This document shows, one piece after another, positions 53,369-62,159 of a stretch of DNA of 64,000 bases. The DNA comes from Thomasclavelia saccharogumia DSM 17460. GTDB lineage: Bacteria; Bacillota_I; Bacilli_A; Erysipelotrichales; Coprobacillaceae. The stretch's first letter is position 1. The number at the start of each line of letters is the position of its first letter. The notes beneath the pieces were generated by a model. The model searched no databases. It was not told where the DNA came from and saw only the letters and a list, made by a program, of their open reading frames with translations. Where the stretch lies: NCBI RefSeq assembly GCF_000686665.1, contig NZ_JMLH01000005.1, positions 1 through 64,000 of the forward strand, in the 5' to 3' direction. The position numbers and the translations under genes were made by a program.

Positions 53369-53713
53369 ATGAAACCAAATGAAAGTGAAGAGTATTTAGA
53401 ACTTGAACAACAGAGTTTAAAGATTAAAGAAGTTTTGAAATTCAATCAAGAAAAAGGATATAAAATGATTATGGAATTATTATGCTATTATCCGCATGCT
53501 CCACAACCTCAGAATTTGTTAGGAATCTATGCTGAAAAACATGGTGACATCCTTTTAGCTATGAAGCATTATCGTGCAGGCTGGGATTTATCGCCGTGGT
53601 ATCGTCCATCACGTTTTAATATAGAGCGAATTGCAGAAGAGAAAAAGCAATATCCATATTTTTGTGATCAGGATGTAGAGGTTTTTCAACAACAGAAAAA
53701 GAAAAAAATTTAG
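53369..53713 (+). CDS. TPR-like small protein, first gene of the trk operon
   Basis: The 114-residue protein has one clear TPR-like helix pair (PQNLLGIYAEKHGDILLAMK, then HYRAGWDLSP) and flanking helices rich in charge, with a lysine tail. No signal or membrane segment is seen, so it is cytoplasmic and may bind a partner in the Trk complex or the kinase. GAGGAGG precedes the ATG. Its function is unknown. Confidence 0.65.
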   Translation: MKPNESEEYLELEQQSLKIKEVLKFNQEKGYKMIMELLCYYPHAPQPQNLLGIYAEKHGDILLAMKHYRAGWDLSPWYRPSRFNIERIAEEKKQYPYFCDQDVEVFQQQKKKKI

Positions 53714-53726
53714 GAGGAGATTAAGG

Positions 53727-54164
53727 ATGTTAAGTTTATTTCAAAAAAGTGGAATACACAAAATAGTCATTATCGGGTGTGGTCGTTTAGGGGCGAGTCT
53801 TGCTAATTCATTATATGAGCAAGGCAGGCAGGTGATCATAATTGATAAAAATGAAGATGCTTTTAGAAAGTTGAATTCGTCTTTTGGCGGATTGACACTT
53901 GTTGGAGATGCAACTAATCTAGATGTTTTTAAGCAGCTGGAAGTAGATAAGAATACTATTTTTATTGTTGTTACAAATAACGATAATATTAATATTATGG
54001 TTTCTCAAATGGCTAGAGAACTTTATTGTCTAGATAATATTATTTGTCGTTTGTATGATCCACAAAGAGAATGTGTTTATGATGAATTTCATATCAATAC
54101 GATTTGTCCAACATATTTATCAGTCCATGAAATTCAATCAATATTAAATCAAAAAGGAGTTTGA
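53727..54164 (+). CDS. TrkA-N (RCK-type) NAD-binding protein without RCK_C domain
   Basis: The 145-residue protein is a single Rossmann RCK_N domain: IVIIGCGRLGASLANSLYEQG (G-x-G-x-x-G), VIIIDKNEDAF with the acidic ribose-binding residue, and VGDATNLDVFKQ. The RCK_C ligand domain is absent. Such proteins gate Trk/Ktr channels by nucleotide binding. A second TrkA-like protein follows at once; together they could supply what one full TrkA/KtrA does. AGGAGGA precedes the ATG. Confidence 0.88.
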   Translation: MLSLFQKSGIHKIVIIGCGRLGASLANSLYEQGRQVIIIDKNEDAFRKLNSSFGGLTLVGDATNLDVFKQLEVDKNTIFIVVTNNDNINIMVSQMARELYCLDNIICRLYDPQRECVYDEFHINTICPTYLSVHEIQSILNQKGV

Positions 54165-54169
54165 TTAAA

Positions 54170-54853
54170 ATGAAAAAAAAAGTTTTACTTGTTGGAGGAT
54201 TCCATAAAGCTATTTCATTAACACAGTTACTTTTAAAAAAAGGATATGATGTTACGGTTATTAATAATCAGTATGATAATTGTCGTATTCTTGCTGAAAA
54301 TGAAAATATAGAAGTTATTTATGGAGATGGGACAAAACCATTTGTTTTAGAAGAGGCTGAAACTGCAACTATGAATATTGTTGTAGCTTTAACACCAAAA
54401 GATGCTGATAATTTAGTTATATGTGAATTGGCTAAGAAAAAGTTTCATGTAAAAAAAACAGTATCTTTAGTTGCTGATCCGTTAAAAACAAAATTTTTTT
54501 ATCAAATGGGAATTGATTCAGTTGTTTGTGCAATAAGTGTGGTTACGGGGATTATAGAACAACAAGCTTTTGTTGATAAAATATCAAAAGTTATAGCAGT
54601 CGAAGAAGGGAAGGTTAATCTTATTGAATTAAGAATAACCCCAAATATGTCTGTTTGTCATCAGAAGATAAAAGAGATCAACATTCCTCAAAATACAATT
54701 ATAGCTTATATTTTAAGAGATGAAAATGGTATCGTTCCACATGGAAATACAATAATTTTACCAAATGATAAATTGATTATGATTTGTGAAACTATAACTC
54801 AAGATAAAGTCATAAGGGAGTTGACAGGCAATGAAACGTATTTTAAAAAGTAA
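54170..54853 (+). CDS. TrkA-like protein with degenerate NAD site and RCK_C domain
   Basis: The N-terminal domain begins KKVLLVGGFHKAISLTQLLL; the glycine motif G-x-G-x-x-G is replaced by G-G-F-H-K-A. YGDGTKPFVLEEAE and LTPKDADNLVICELA still mark an RCK_N fold. The C-terminal RCK_C domain (about 145-220) has LRITPNMSVCHQKIKEINIPQNTIIAYILRDENGIVPHG. ATG 54170 is ten bases from AGGAG. It overlaps trkH by 23 bases. Nucleotide binding looks doubtful. Confidence 0.82.
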   Translation: MKKKVLLVGGFHKAISLTQLLLKKGYDVTVINNQYDNCRILAENENIEVIYGDGTKPFVLEEAETATMNIVVALTPKDADNLVICELAKKKFHVKKTVSLVADPLKTKFFYQMGIDSVVCAISVVTGIIEQQAFVDKISKVIAVEEGKVNLIELRITPNMSVCHQKIKEINIPQNTIIAYILRDENGIVPHGNTIILPNDKLIMICETITQDKVIRELTGNETYFKK

Positions 54854-56312
54854 TAATTATTATGGACAATTTCTTATTTTAATTGGGATGCTATTATTGG
54901 TACCCTTAGTAACATTATTATTTTACCCTGAAGATATTTCTTTAAGTTATGCATTTATTATTCCTGCGATGGCAAGCATTTTACTAGGATTAGGGATTTG
55001 TTATTGGCATAATCAAAAAAAAGTATCAATGCATTGGCGATCCTCTATTCATGAGGGAAGTTTAACTGTTTTGTATGCCTGGTTTATTGGGATTATATTA
55101 GGAGCTTTACCATTTGTAATAAGTAAACAATTAACATTGATTCAAGCATTATTTGAAGCTGTAAGCGGTTGGACAACAACTGGATTATCTATTGTCGATG
55201 TGACAAAAATCAATCATCTTTTTCAATTTCATCGTTGTTTTATGCAGTTTTGCGGGGGCTTAGGATTTATTATGATGATTTTATTTTTTGTTCAAGAGAA
55301 TCAATCAGCAAATTTATATGATGCAGAAGGGCATCCAGATCGCTTAGAGCCACGGTTAATTAATACGGTACATATGATTTTTTCAATTTATTTTATATCA
55401 CTAATGATAGGAACAATACTCTATCGCATATTTGGTATGAATTGGTTTGATAGTTTATTTCATGCAATGTGTTCATTATCAACAGGAGGATTTTCTACAC
55501 AAGTTGATAGTATTGGTGCATATCATAGTTTAGCAATTGAATGGGTGACAATTTTATTGATGATCGTAGGAACGACTAATTTTGCAGTTTTATTATTAAT
55601 GGTTAAAGGGAAATGGAGAAAGGTAAAAAAAGTTAGTGAACTAAGATTATTTGCTTTTTTGATTAGCTTTTTTACAATTATTGTAACAATATCTTTAAGT
55701 TATTCTTTATATATGTCAATAGGTGAAAGTTTTAGATCTGCCATTTTTAATGTTGTTTCTGCTTTATCAACAACAGGATATTCAACAACATCATACCAAC
55801 AATGGCCAGCTTTAGCAGTTCTATCATTAATTATTTTGATGTTAGTTGGAGGCGGTTATGGATCAACTGCAGGTGGAATGAAATTAACTAGAGTCTATAT
55901 AGCATTAAAGATATTCAAAAAAACGTTTTTTCAAAAAATTTCTTCAAAACGTAGTGTATGTAAGATTTATCATTATCGTGCTCAAGGGAAGACAGAAATT
56001 ACACCCTCATTAATACAAGATACAGTGAGCTATATTTTGATTTATTTAATATTATTTATTTTAGGAACAGGATTATTATCTTTTTTTGCTAATTGTGATT
56101 TACAAAGTGCAATGTTTGAGTTTGCTTCAGCATTGGGAACAGTAGGATTATCTATTGGAATAACCTCACCAACTGCATCAAATATCATTTTAATAATAGA
56201 GATGATTGGTATGCTTTTAGGTAGATTAGAAATTTTTGTTGTGTTTATTGGAATACATGCAGGCATTTATAAAGTAAGAGATTTATTTTTCCGTTCAAGG
56301 ATTCTTCGTTGA
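54831..56312 (+). CDS. TrkH/KtrB-type potassium channel subunit
   Basis: The 493-residue membrane protein has the four selectivity-filter repeats: VSGWTTTGLSIVD, CSLSTGGFSTQVD, VSALSTTGYSTTS and ASALGTVGLSIGIT. GGGYGSTAGGMKLTR and GRLEIFVVF near the end match TrkH. The helices are evenly spread. With the two TrkA-like proteins it should form a gated K+ (or Na+) transporter. It starts inside the upstream gene with AGGGAG. Confidence 0.93.
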   Translation: MKRILKSNNYYGQFLILIGMLLLVPLVTLLFYPEDISLSYAFIIPAMASILLGLGICYWHNQKKVSMHWRSSIHEGSLTVLYAWFIGIILGALPFVISKQLTLIQALFEAVSGWTTTGLSIVDVTKINHLFQFHRCFMQFCGGLGFIMMILFFVQENQSANLYDAEGHPDRLEPRLINTVHMIFSIYFISLMIGTILYRIFGMNWFDSLFHAMCSLSTGGFSTQVDSIGAYHSLAIEWVTILLMIVGTTNFAVLLLMVKGKWRKVKKVSELRLFAFLISFFTIIVTISLSYSLYMSIGESFRSAIFNVVSALSTTGYSTTSYQQWPALAVLSLIILMLVGGGYGSTAGGMKLTRVYIALKIFKKTFFQKISSKRSVCKIYHYRAQGKTEITPSLIQDTVSYILIYLILFILGTGLLSFFANCDLQSAMFEFASALGTVGLSIGITSPTASNIILIIEMIGMLLGRLEIFVVFIGIHAGIYKVRDLFFRSRILR

Positions 56313-56365
56313 TGAGTTTTTTAGACTGTGTTAAAATAACCTCAATAGAAAGCAAAGGTGATATA

Positions 56366-57850
56366 ATGCAGAATAGAAAGCATTTGGATAGTTTTATTAA
56401 AATGTTTTTTTTATTGATTATAGCCTGTATATTAGGAATGTTTATACAGAGATTGAATAGTTCAGATACGAATATTGTTCTTATATTTTTATTAGCTGTA
56501 TTTATGACGGCTCGTGTGAGTGAAGGATATGGGTATGGTTTATTGGCATCTATCATAGCAACTTTTTTATTTAATTATTTTTTTACAGCACCGTACTATA
56601 CGCTATCAGTTTATGATTCAAGATATATCATTACATTTATTGTAATGACAGTAGTTTCAATTATTACAAGTGCTTCAACAACACGTATTCAAAAGGCAAC
56701 ATTAGTAGCGAAGGAAAATGTTTATCATATGACAGTATTGTATCATTTAACAAGTGAACTTTCTGATGTTTTAGATTTAAAATCATTAGTAGAAACAGTT
56801 ATTAACAGGCTTTCTGATTTTTTTCATTGTTCTATAGGTTTAGCATATTTTAATAATGAGAAGACTGTTGTATTTTATGGTAATCATCAACAGATATCTG
56901 AAAAGAAGGATTGGGATGTTTATCGATATCAACAACAGTTAGTTCAAGAGAATGTTTTAAAAGTGAGTGATCAGCAACATGATTATTATGCATTAAAAGG
57001 AAGCAATCAGCTTTTAGGAATTTTGATTTTTTCTCAAACTGATATTTTTTTAGATGAAAATAAGCAAAAGGTTTTACTTTCTATGATTGAAAGTATATCT
57101 TTAACTTTGAATCGTATTTATGCTGTTAATGAACAATTACGTTTAAAAGAAGTGACAGTAAAAGAAAGATATCGTGGTAATTTATTGCGAGCTATTTCAC
57201 ATGATCTGAGAACACCTTTATCAGGAATTATAGGAACCTCAGAAATGATTATGGGAATAAATTCAGAAAATAAGGAGACTTATAATTTAGCAAAAGGTAT
57301 TTATGAAGAAGCAGATTGGTTGTCTTTGCTAGTAGAAAATATTTTAAGTTTGACAAAGGTTCAGGAAGGAAAATTAGAAATTCATAAACAACTAGAAGCT
57401 ATTGAAGAAGTTATTGGAAGTGCAGTGCATCATGTGTCAAAAAATGATAAAAATTATGAAATTAATGTTCATGTTCCTGATAAGGTGTTAATGGTGCCTC
57501 TTGATGCGCAACTAATTCAACAAGTTATGATCAACTTATTAGATAATGCTATGAAAAATACGCAAAATATAAAGCAGATTGATATTTCTGCTTTTAGAAA
57601 AGATGATTTAGCATATGTAATCATAGAAGATTACGGCAAAGGATTTGAACAGAATTTAGAAAAAATATTTGAAATGTTTTATACTTATAATGGAACTAGC
57701 CATATTGATGGATATAAAGGAGTAGGTTTGGGATTAACGATCTGTAAAGCAATTGTTGAAGCTCATGGAGGAACGATTGAAGCTAAAAATTGTCAAACAC
57801 ATCAGGGCGCGCAATTTATGATATGTTTGCCTTTAAAGGAGATTATATGA
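56366..57850 (+). CDS. KdpD-like histidine kinase (DUF4118 + GAF-like + kinase), lacks KdpD/USP domains
   Basis: After a short N-terminus come DUF4118 helices (about 10-110, with NYFFTAPYYTLSVYDSRYIITF), a GAF-like domain (about 130-250) and a kinase. The kinase has LLRAISHDLRTPLSG (H-box), MINLLDNAMKNTQN (N-box) and GVGLGLTICKAIVEAHGG. The cytosolic N-terminal KdpD and universal-stress domains are absent. ATG 56366 with AAAGGTGAT is preferred over TTG/ATG near 56309. It is cotranscribed with trkH and its own regulator. Confidence 0.88.
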   Translation: MQNRKHLDSFIKMFFLLIIACILGMFIQRLNSSDTNIVLIFLLAVFMTARVSEGYGYGLLASIIATFLFNYFFTAPYYTLSVYDSRYIITFIVMTVVSIITSASTTRIQKATLVAKENVYHMTVLYHLTSELSDVLDLKSLVETVINRLSDFFHCSIGLAYFNNEKTVVFYGNHQQISEKKDWDVYRYQQQLVQENVLKVSDQQHDYYALKGSNQLLGILIFSQTDIFLDENKQKVLLSMIESISLTLNRIYAVNEQLRLKEVTVKERYRGNLLRAISHDLRTPLSGIIGTSEMIMGINSENKETYNLAKGIYEEADWLSLLVENILSLTKVQEGKLEIHKQLEAIEEVIGSAVHHVSKNDKNYEINVHVPDKVLMVPLDAQLIQQVMINLLDNAMKNTQNIKQIDISAFRKDDLAYVIIEDYGKGFEQNLEKIFEMFYTYNGTSHIDGYKGVGLGLTICKAIVEAHGGTIEAKNCQTHQGAQFMICLPLKEII

Positions 57851-58542
57851 GTCAAAAAATATTAGTTGTAGAAGATGATACACAAATTAGAAAATTTATT
57901 TGCTATTGTTTAGAAAATCAAAGATATGATTATTTAACCTCAGCCAATGGGAAAGATGCTATTCATAAAATCATAAATGAACATATTGACTTGATTTTAT
58001 TAGATTTGGGATTACCAGATATGGATGGAGTAGAATTGATTCAAAAAGTCAGAACATTTTCTGAAATTCCAATTGTTGTTGTTTCTGCTAGAGATAGTGA
58101 TAAAGAAAAAGCGTATGTTTTAGAATTAGGGGCAGATGATTATTTAACTAAACCTTTTTCTGCTACTGAGTTAATAGCTAGAATCAAGGTGGCTTTTCGA
58201 CATTTTTATCGTTTTGATCAAAGAAGGACGCAAACATATTATAAAGTTAAAGATTTAGCGATTGATTTAGATAAGCGATTGGTTTATTTGTATGGTCAAA
58301 AGCTTCATGTAACGCCCTTAGAATATCAATTACTGTCTTTATTTTTCAAAAATATGGGGAAAGTATTAACAACACATTATATTATTGAACAAATTTACGG
58401 AACTGGCTATGGTCATGACACACAAGCATTAAGAGCGTTAATGGCTGGATTAAGAAGAAAAATAGAAAAAAATCCAGCTACTCCACAGTATATTTTAACA
58501 GAAATCGGAGTAGGTTATCGCATGATAGAAGATGAAGATTAA
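57847..58542 (+). CDS. KdpE-like OmpR-family response regulator of the trk operon
   Basis: The receiver domain (ILVVEDDTQIRKFI; DLILLDLGLPDMDGVELI; VVSARDSDKEKAYVLELGADDYLTKPFSATELIAR) is followed by an OmpR winged helix (HVTPLEYQLLSLF; GVGYRMIEDED). It closely resembles the KdpE at 49994. ATG 57847 overlaps the kinase stop (ATGA) and has AAAGGAG. It may bind the TCTCACA repeats before the operon, which would make the operon autoregulated; that is inferred. Confidence 0.9.
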   Translation: MSQKILVVEDDTQIRKFICYCLENQRYDYLTSANGKDAIHKIINEHIDLILLDLGLPDMDGVELIQKVRTFSEIPIVVVSARDSDKEKAYVLELGADDYLTKPFSATELIARIKVAFRHFYRFDQRRTQTYYKVKDLAIDLDKRLVYLYGQKLHVTPLEYQLLSLFFKNMGKVLTTHYIIEQIYGTGYGHDTQALRALMAGLRRKIEKNPATPQYILTEIGVGYRMIEDED

Positions 58543-58557
58543 TTTTCATCTTTTTTT
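58530..58557 (+). terminator. Intrinsic terminator of the trk operon
   Basis: AGATGAA (58530-58536) pairs with TTCATCT (58545-58551), followed by T. It overlaps the stop codon of the regulator. Confidence 0.85.
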
Positions 58558-58641
58558 AATATCATCTATAGTTTTATTAATCCTAATTTAATTTATGAGC
58601 ATTTATACTAAAGGTGTCGAATAAAATAAGGAGGACATAAA

Positions 58642-59472
58642 ATGAAAAAGATGTTATTAGCACTAATAACAAGTACTTTGTTATTAGTGGGATGTGGTTC
58701 AAACAACAAGACCGCGTTAAATGAAAAAAATCAATTTATTGTTGGAATGGAATGTGGATATGCACCATTTAATTGGCAAACATCGTTAAAAAGTGATTAT
58801 ACAGTATCTTTAGGGGGTGCTGGATATGCTGATGGTTATGATGTTTTAATAGCTAAGAAAATTGCTGATAGTTTAGGCAAAGAACTGGTTATTAAGAAAA
58901 TATCTTGGGATGGACTCATTTTAGCATTGGATTCAGGTGAAATTGATGCTGTGATTGCTGGAATGACAGCTAACGAAGCAAGAGAAGAAGGAGCGGATTT
59001 TACAACACCATATTATGATAGTAAAGGTATGATCATGATTGTTCGTAAAAATAGTGAAGAGGCTAAGTTTAAAAATATTCAACAATTTACTGGAAAGAAA
59101 GTTATTGGTCAAAAGGGAACGAATTATGATGACGTGATTGATCAAATTAAAGGTGTTTGGCATGTTACCCCCAAATCAACTTATCCAGAAATGGTCGTAG
59201 CTTTACAACAGGGTGATGTTGATGGTATTACTGCAGAGATAGCTGTAGCTGAAGGAATTTTAGCAGCGCATGATGACTTGACTGTTGTTGAATTTGATAA
59301 AGAAAAAGGTTTTAAAGCAGATACAACAGTATCTATCGCTTTAAAAGAAGGGACTAGAAATAGTGAGTTCTTTCAATCGGTACAAGATGCATTAGATAAA
59401 ATTTCTACTGATGAAAGAAAACAAATGATGCAAGAAGCGGTTGAAAGGCAATCTTTAGGTAATGAAAAATGA
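58642..59472 (+). CDS. Polar amino-acid ABC importer, substrate-binding lipoprotein
   Basis: A lipoprotein signal peptide ends LLLVGCGSN. The family 3 solute-binding domain starts FIVGMECGYAPFNWQ and has GYDVLIAKKIADSLG, WDGLILALDSGEIDAVIAGM and DFTTPYYDSKGMIMIV. The Gly-Tyr insert near residue 55 (SLGGAGYADGYD) resembles Gln/His/polar amino-acid binders. AGGAGGA precedes the ATG. The exact substrate is unclear. Four-base overlap with the permease gene. Confidence 0.9.
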   Translation: MKKMLLALITSTLLLVGCGSNNKTALNEKNQFIVGMECGYAPFNWQTSLKSDYTVSLGGAGYADGYDVLIAKKIADSLGKELVIKKISWDGLILALDSGEIDAVIAGMTANEAREEGADFTTPYYDSKGMIMIVRKNSEEAKFKNIQQFTGKKVIGQKGTNYDDVIDQIKGVWHVTPKSTYPEMVVALQQGDVDGITAEIAVAEGILAAHDDLTVVEFDKEKGFKADTTVSIALKEGTRNSEFFQSVQDALDKISTDERKQMMQEAVERQSLGNEK

Positions 59473-60185
59473 GTGTTGATTTTACGAAAGCATGGGAAAT
59501 TTTAGTTAGAAATTTTTCTCAGTTTCAATATGGTATTGAAATTACTGTAATCTATGCAATTGTTGGAACTGTCACAGGGCTATTGATCGGACTGTTAATT
59601 GGGGCTATACGTGTTATAGAAATTGATGAGTACGATAATACCGGTGTTAAAGTCTTAAAAAAATTTTTAAAAGTTTTAACTGATTTTTATCTTTGGGTAT
59701 TTCGTGGCACACCAATGCTTGTCCAAGCTATGTTTTTATATTATTTACTAAAACCAATTTTAGGTTGGACGGGATTAACAGCAGGTTTAGTTATTATTTC
59801 AGTGAATACAGGTGCTTATATGGCAGAAATTATTAGATCTGGTATCCAATCTATTGATATTGGTCAGAGTGAAGCTGCTAAAAGTATTGGGCTGTCAACG
59901 CCTCAGACCTTTAAGAAAATTATTCTTCCTCAAGCTATAAAAAATTCATTTCCTTCAATAGGAAACCAATTGATTATTAATATAAAAGATAGTTCGATGT
60001 TAAATGTTATTAGTGTAACAGAACTATATTTTCAATCTACATCAGTTGCTGGTTCAACTTATCAATATACCGAAACATTTTTTGTAGCTATGCTTATTTA
60101 TCTGTTTTTAACTACAATAGCTTCATTAATTATGAATTATTTTGAAAAAAGAATGTATAAAGGATACATATGGGAGGGTCATTAA
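59469..60185 (+). CDS. Polar amino-acid ABC importer permease (HisMQ type)
   Basis: The 238-residue permease has [20 protein letters not shown] and the coupling loop [34 protein letters not shown], followed by [12 protein letters not shown]. These are HisMQ family marks. It sits between binding protein and ATPase, with coupled starts at both ends. Confidence 0.93.
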   Translation: MSVDFTKAWEILVRNFSQFQYGIEITVIYAIVGTVTGLLIGLLIGAIRVIEIDEYDNTGVKVLKKFLKVLTDFYLWVFRGTPMLVQAMFLYYLLKPILGWTGLTAGLVIISVNTGAYMAEIIRSGIQSIDIGQSEAAKSIGLSTPQTFKKIILPQAIKNSFPSIGNQLIINIKDSSMLNVISVTELYFQSTSVAGSTYQYTETFFVAMLIYLFLTTIASLIMNYFEKRMYKGYIWEGH

Positions 60186-60925
60186 TGGATGATAAGATTA
60201 TTGAAGTGGATCATTTAAAAAAATTTTTTGGACACCAAGAAGTATTAAAAGATATAACATTTGATGTTTGTAAAGGAGAGGTTATTAGTATTTTGGGATC
60301 AAGCGGATCAGGGAAAAGTACATTGTTAAGATGCATTAATTTATTAGAAAGGCCTGATAATGGGAAAATTATTTATAAAGGAGAGAATATTGATATACGA
60401 AAATGTGATATCAATAAATATCGTGCAAATGTTGGAATGGTATTTCAAAGTTTCAATCTTTTCAATAATTTAACAGTTTTAGAAAATTGTATGCTTGGGC
60501 AACGAGAAGTTTTAAAAAAGAGTAAAGATGAAGCTTATGATATAGCTATTAAATATCTTAAAAAAGTAAGGATGGAAAAGTTTAAAAATAAGATGAGTTT
60601 GCAATTATCTGGAGGGCAAAAACAACGTGTTGCAATTGCAAGGACATTATGTATGCATCCTGATGTCATTTTATTTGATGAACCAACAAGTGCGTTAGAT
60701 CCAGAAATGGTTGATGATATATTAGATATTATTAGAGAATTAGCTGAAGAAGGATTAACTATGGTTATAGTGACACATGAAATGTCTTTTGCAAGAGAAG
60801 TTTCAACACGAATTGTTTTTATGGATAAAGGGATTATTTTAGAAGAAGGTACTCCTAAACAGATTTTTGAATATCCGCAGCATGAAAGGATTAAAAATTT
60901 TTTACATCTCAAATTAAAAAATTAA
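60185..60925 (+). CDS. Polar amino-acid ABC importer ATPase (GlnQ type)
   Basis: Walker [15 protein letters not shown]-loop [18 protein letters not shown], signature [15 protein letters not shown], Walker [17 protein letters not shown] and switch His in [11 protein letters not shown] are all present. The 246-residue protein is typical. ATG 60185 has GGGAGGG upstream and shares a base with the permease stop. Confidence 0.94.
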   Translation: MDDKIIEVDHLKKFFGHQEVLKDITFDVCKGEVISILGSSGSGKSTLLRCINLLERPDNGKIIYKGENIDIRKCDINKYRANVGMVFQSFNLFNNLTVLENCMLGQREVLKKSKDEAYDIAIKYLKKVRMEKFKNKMSLQLSGGQKQRVAIARTLCMHPDVILFDEPTSALDPEMVDDILDIIRELAEEGLTMVIVTHEMSFAREVSTRIVFMDKGIILEEGTPKQIFEYPQHERIKNFLHLKLKN

Positions 60926-60949
60926 TAAAAATGAAAAGAGGAAAAGATC

Positions 60950-61033
60950 ATGGCAGTATTAATAGCTATTATTGGAATAGTTGCGATTATTTTTCTATTA
61001 TATTATCTTTATCATATAATGAAAGACAAATAG
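60950..61033 (+). CDS. Single-helix small membrane protein (27 aa)
   Basis: With AGAGGAAAAG before its ATG, this ORF encodes MAVLIAIIGIVAIIFLLYYL and then YHIMKDK. It lies 24 bases after the amino-acid ABC ATPase and is probably cotranscribed. It resembles in build the 31-residue peptide before kdpF. I recognise no family; a small subunit of a membrane complex is one possibility. Confidence 0.55.
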   Translation: MAVLIAIIGIVAIIFLLYYLYHIMKDK

Positions 61034-61215
61034 AAGAAATGGTATAAAGATTAGATTAGATTTGAAATATTTTTCTTATTTCAAGATCGATTAAAAATAG
61101 ACTATCTTAAATAAATCAATATTTTCTTTGTAAAAATTTAGATATTATGTTTTAAAATTGTTATATTAAAAGGAACATGATTACAGTAAAATCAATTTAA
61201 TAAATCTCTTGTTTT
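61034..61215. other. Spacer without a recognisable gene
   Basis: AT-rich sequence with no supported ORF. A weak dyad (GAAATAT...ATTTC near 61070) has no T-run. Nothing else is seen. Confidence 0.4.
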
Positions 61216-61860
61216 TTAACTAAGGGTAATAGATTTCATATTTTTAAATGAAGCGTTACTTATTTCTTTTATTTTATGCCAATCATGAATATTACTGTTA
61301 TCTGCTACAGCCCATACTATAAAACCAGCTTTTTTTGCTGAATAAATAGCATGCAAAGCATCTTCAATCACAATACATTCATTAACACTCAAATCGAGTG
61401 ATTGAGCTGCAAATTGATAAATGGTACTATTCTGCTTAGTTAATTTTGTATCGTCACAAGTAATAATATTATCAAAATAGTGCAATAGATTATTTTTTTC
61501 TAAAATTTTAATTGTTAAATCTCGACCGTTAGCAGTTAATAAACATAATTTTTTCTTTGCAGCAGCACAGTTTTTAATAAAATCTTTTGCACCAGGTTTT
61601 AACACGGCTTTATTTAAATACTCATATTCTAAAATTTTTGATAGTTTATTTTGAAGTTCAAATATTGTATCAGATAATTGATATTTTTCTTTTATGTATT
61701 TTAATGCATCATCTATGGATAATGGTGCTAATGTATTTTTAAGTTTGTTATCAATAGTAATGCCTTTTTTTTGTAATAGCATAGCTACGATATTATCCCA
61801 AATAAACATAGAATCAAGGATGGTACCATCCATATCAACAATATATCCTTTAATCATCAT
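61216..61860 (-). CDS. HAD-superfamily hydrolase (beta-phosphoglucomutase-like)
   Basis: The four HAD motifs are visible: DMDGTILDSMFIWD (motif I with both Asp), LCLLTANGRD (motif II Thr), a Lys in the KNNLLHYFDNIITCDDTKLTK stretch (motif III) and CIVIEDALHAIYSAKKAGF (motif IV). The helical cap lies at about 17-85. 214 residues is standard for a phosphatase/phosphoglucomutase of subfamily I. AGGAGAA lies before the ATG pair at 61860/61857. The substrate is unknown. Confidence 0.87.
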   Translation of the reverse strand: MMIKGYIVDMDGTILDSMFIWDNIVAMLLQKKGITIDNKLKNTLAPLSIDDALKYIKEKYQLSDTIFELQNKLSKILEYEYLNKAVLKPGAKDFIKNCAAAKKKLCLLTANGRDLTIKILEKNNLLHYFDNIITCDDTKLTKQNSTIYQFAAQSLDLSVNECIVIEDALHAIYSAKKAGFIVWAVADNSNIHDWHKIKEISNASFKNMKSITLS

Positions 61861-62159
61861 TAAATTCTCCTTTTTATAGCAATAGTTTTCATTATAATAA
61901 CTTTAGAAAATATTATAGATCATTATACTTAAAACAGCAATTAAATGATTTTTAGTTAATTTGGTAATGCATAATGTCATTAAATTAAAAATATATAAGT
62001 TTATTTTTTGGTAATAATTATAATAGAATTTCTATTTTGAAAATGATTTTTAGGATAGAAAATTTATCTTAGGATAATATTATGTTAAGTAATTGCATTA
62101 AAATGTGTGATAGAGTATAATTAATAAGGTTTGTGAAGAATTTAGAATGGAGCGATGGA
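61861..62159. promoter_or_regulatory. Divergent intergenic region
   Basis: No gene is seen. Two direct copies of TTAGGATA (62050 and 62069) lie about 100 bases before the dehydrogenase start. No good -35/-10 pair could be fixed by eye. Confidence 0.3.
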
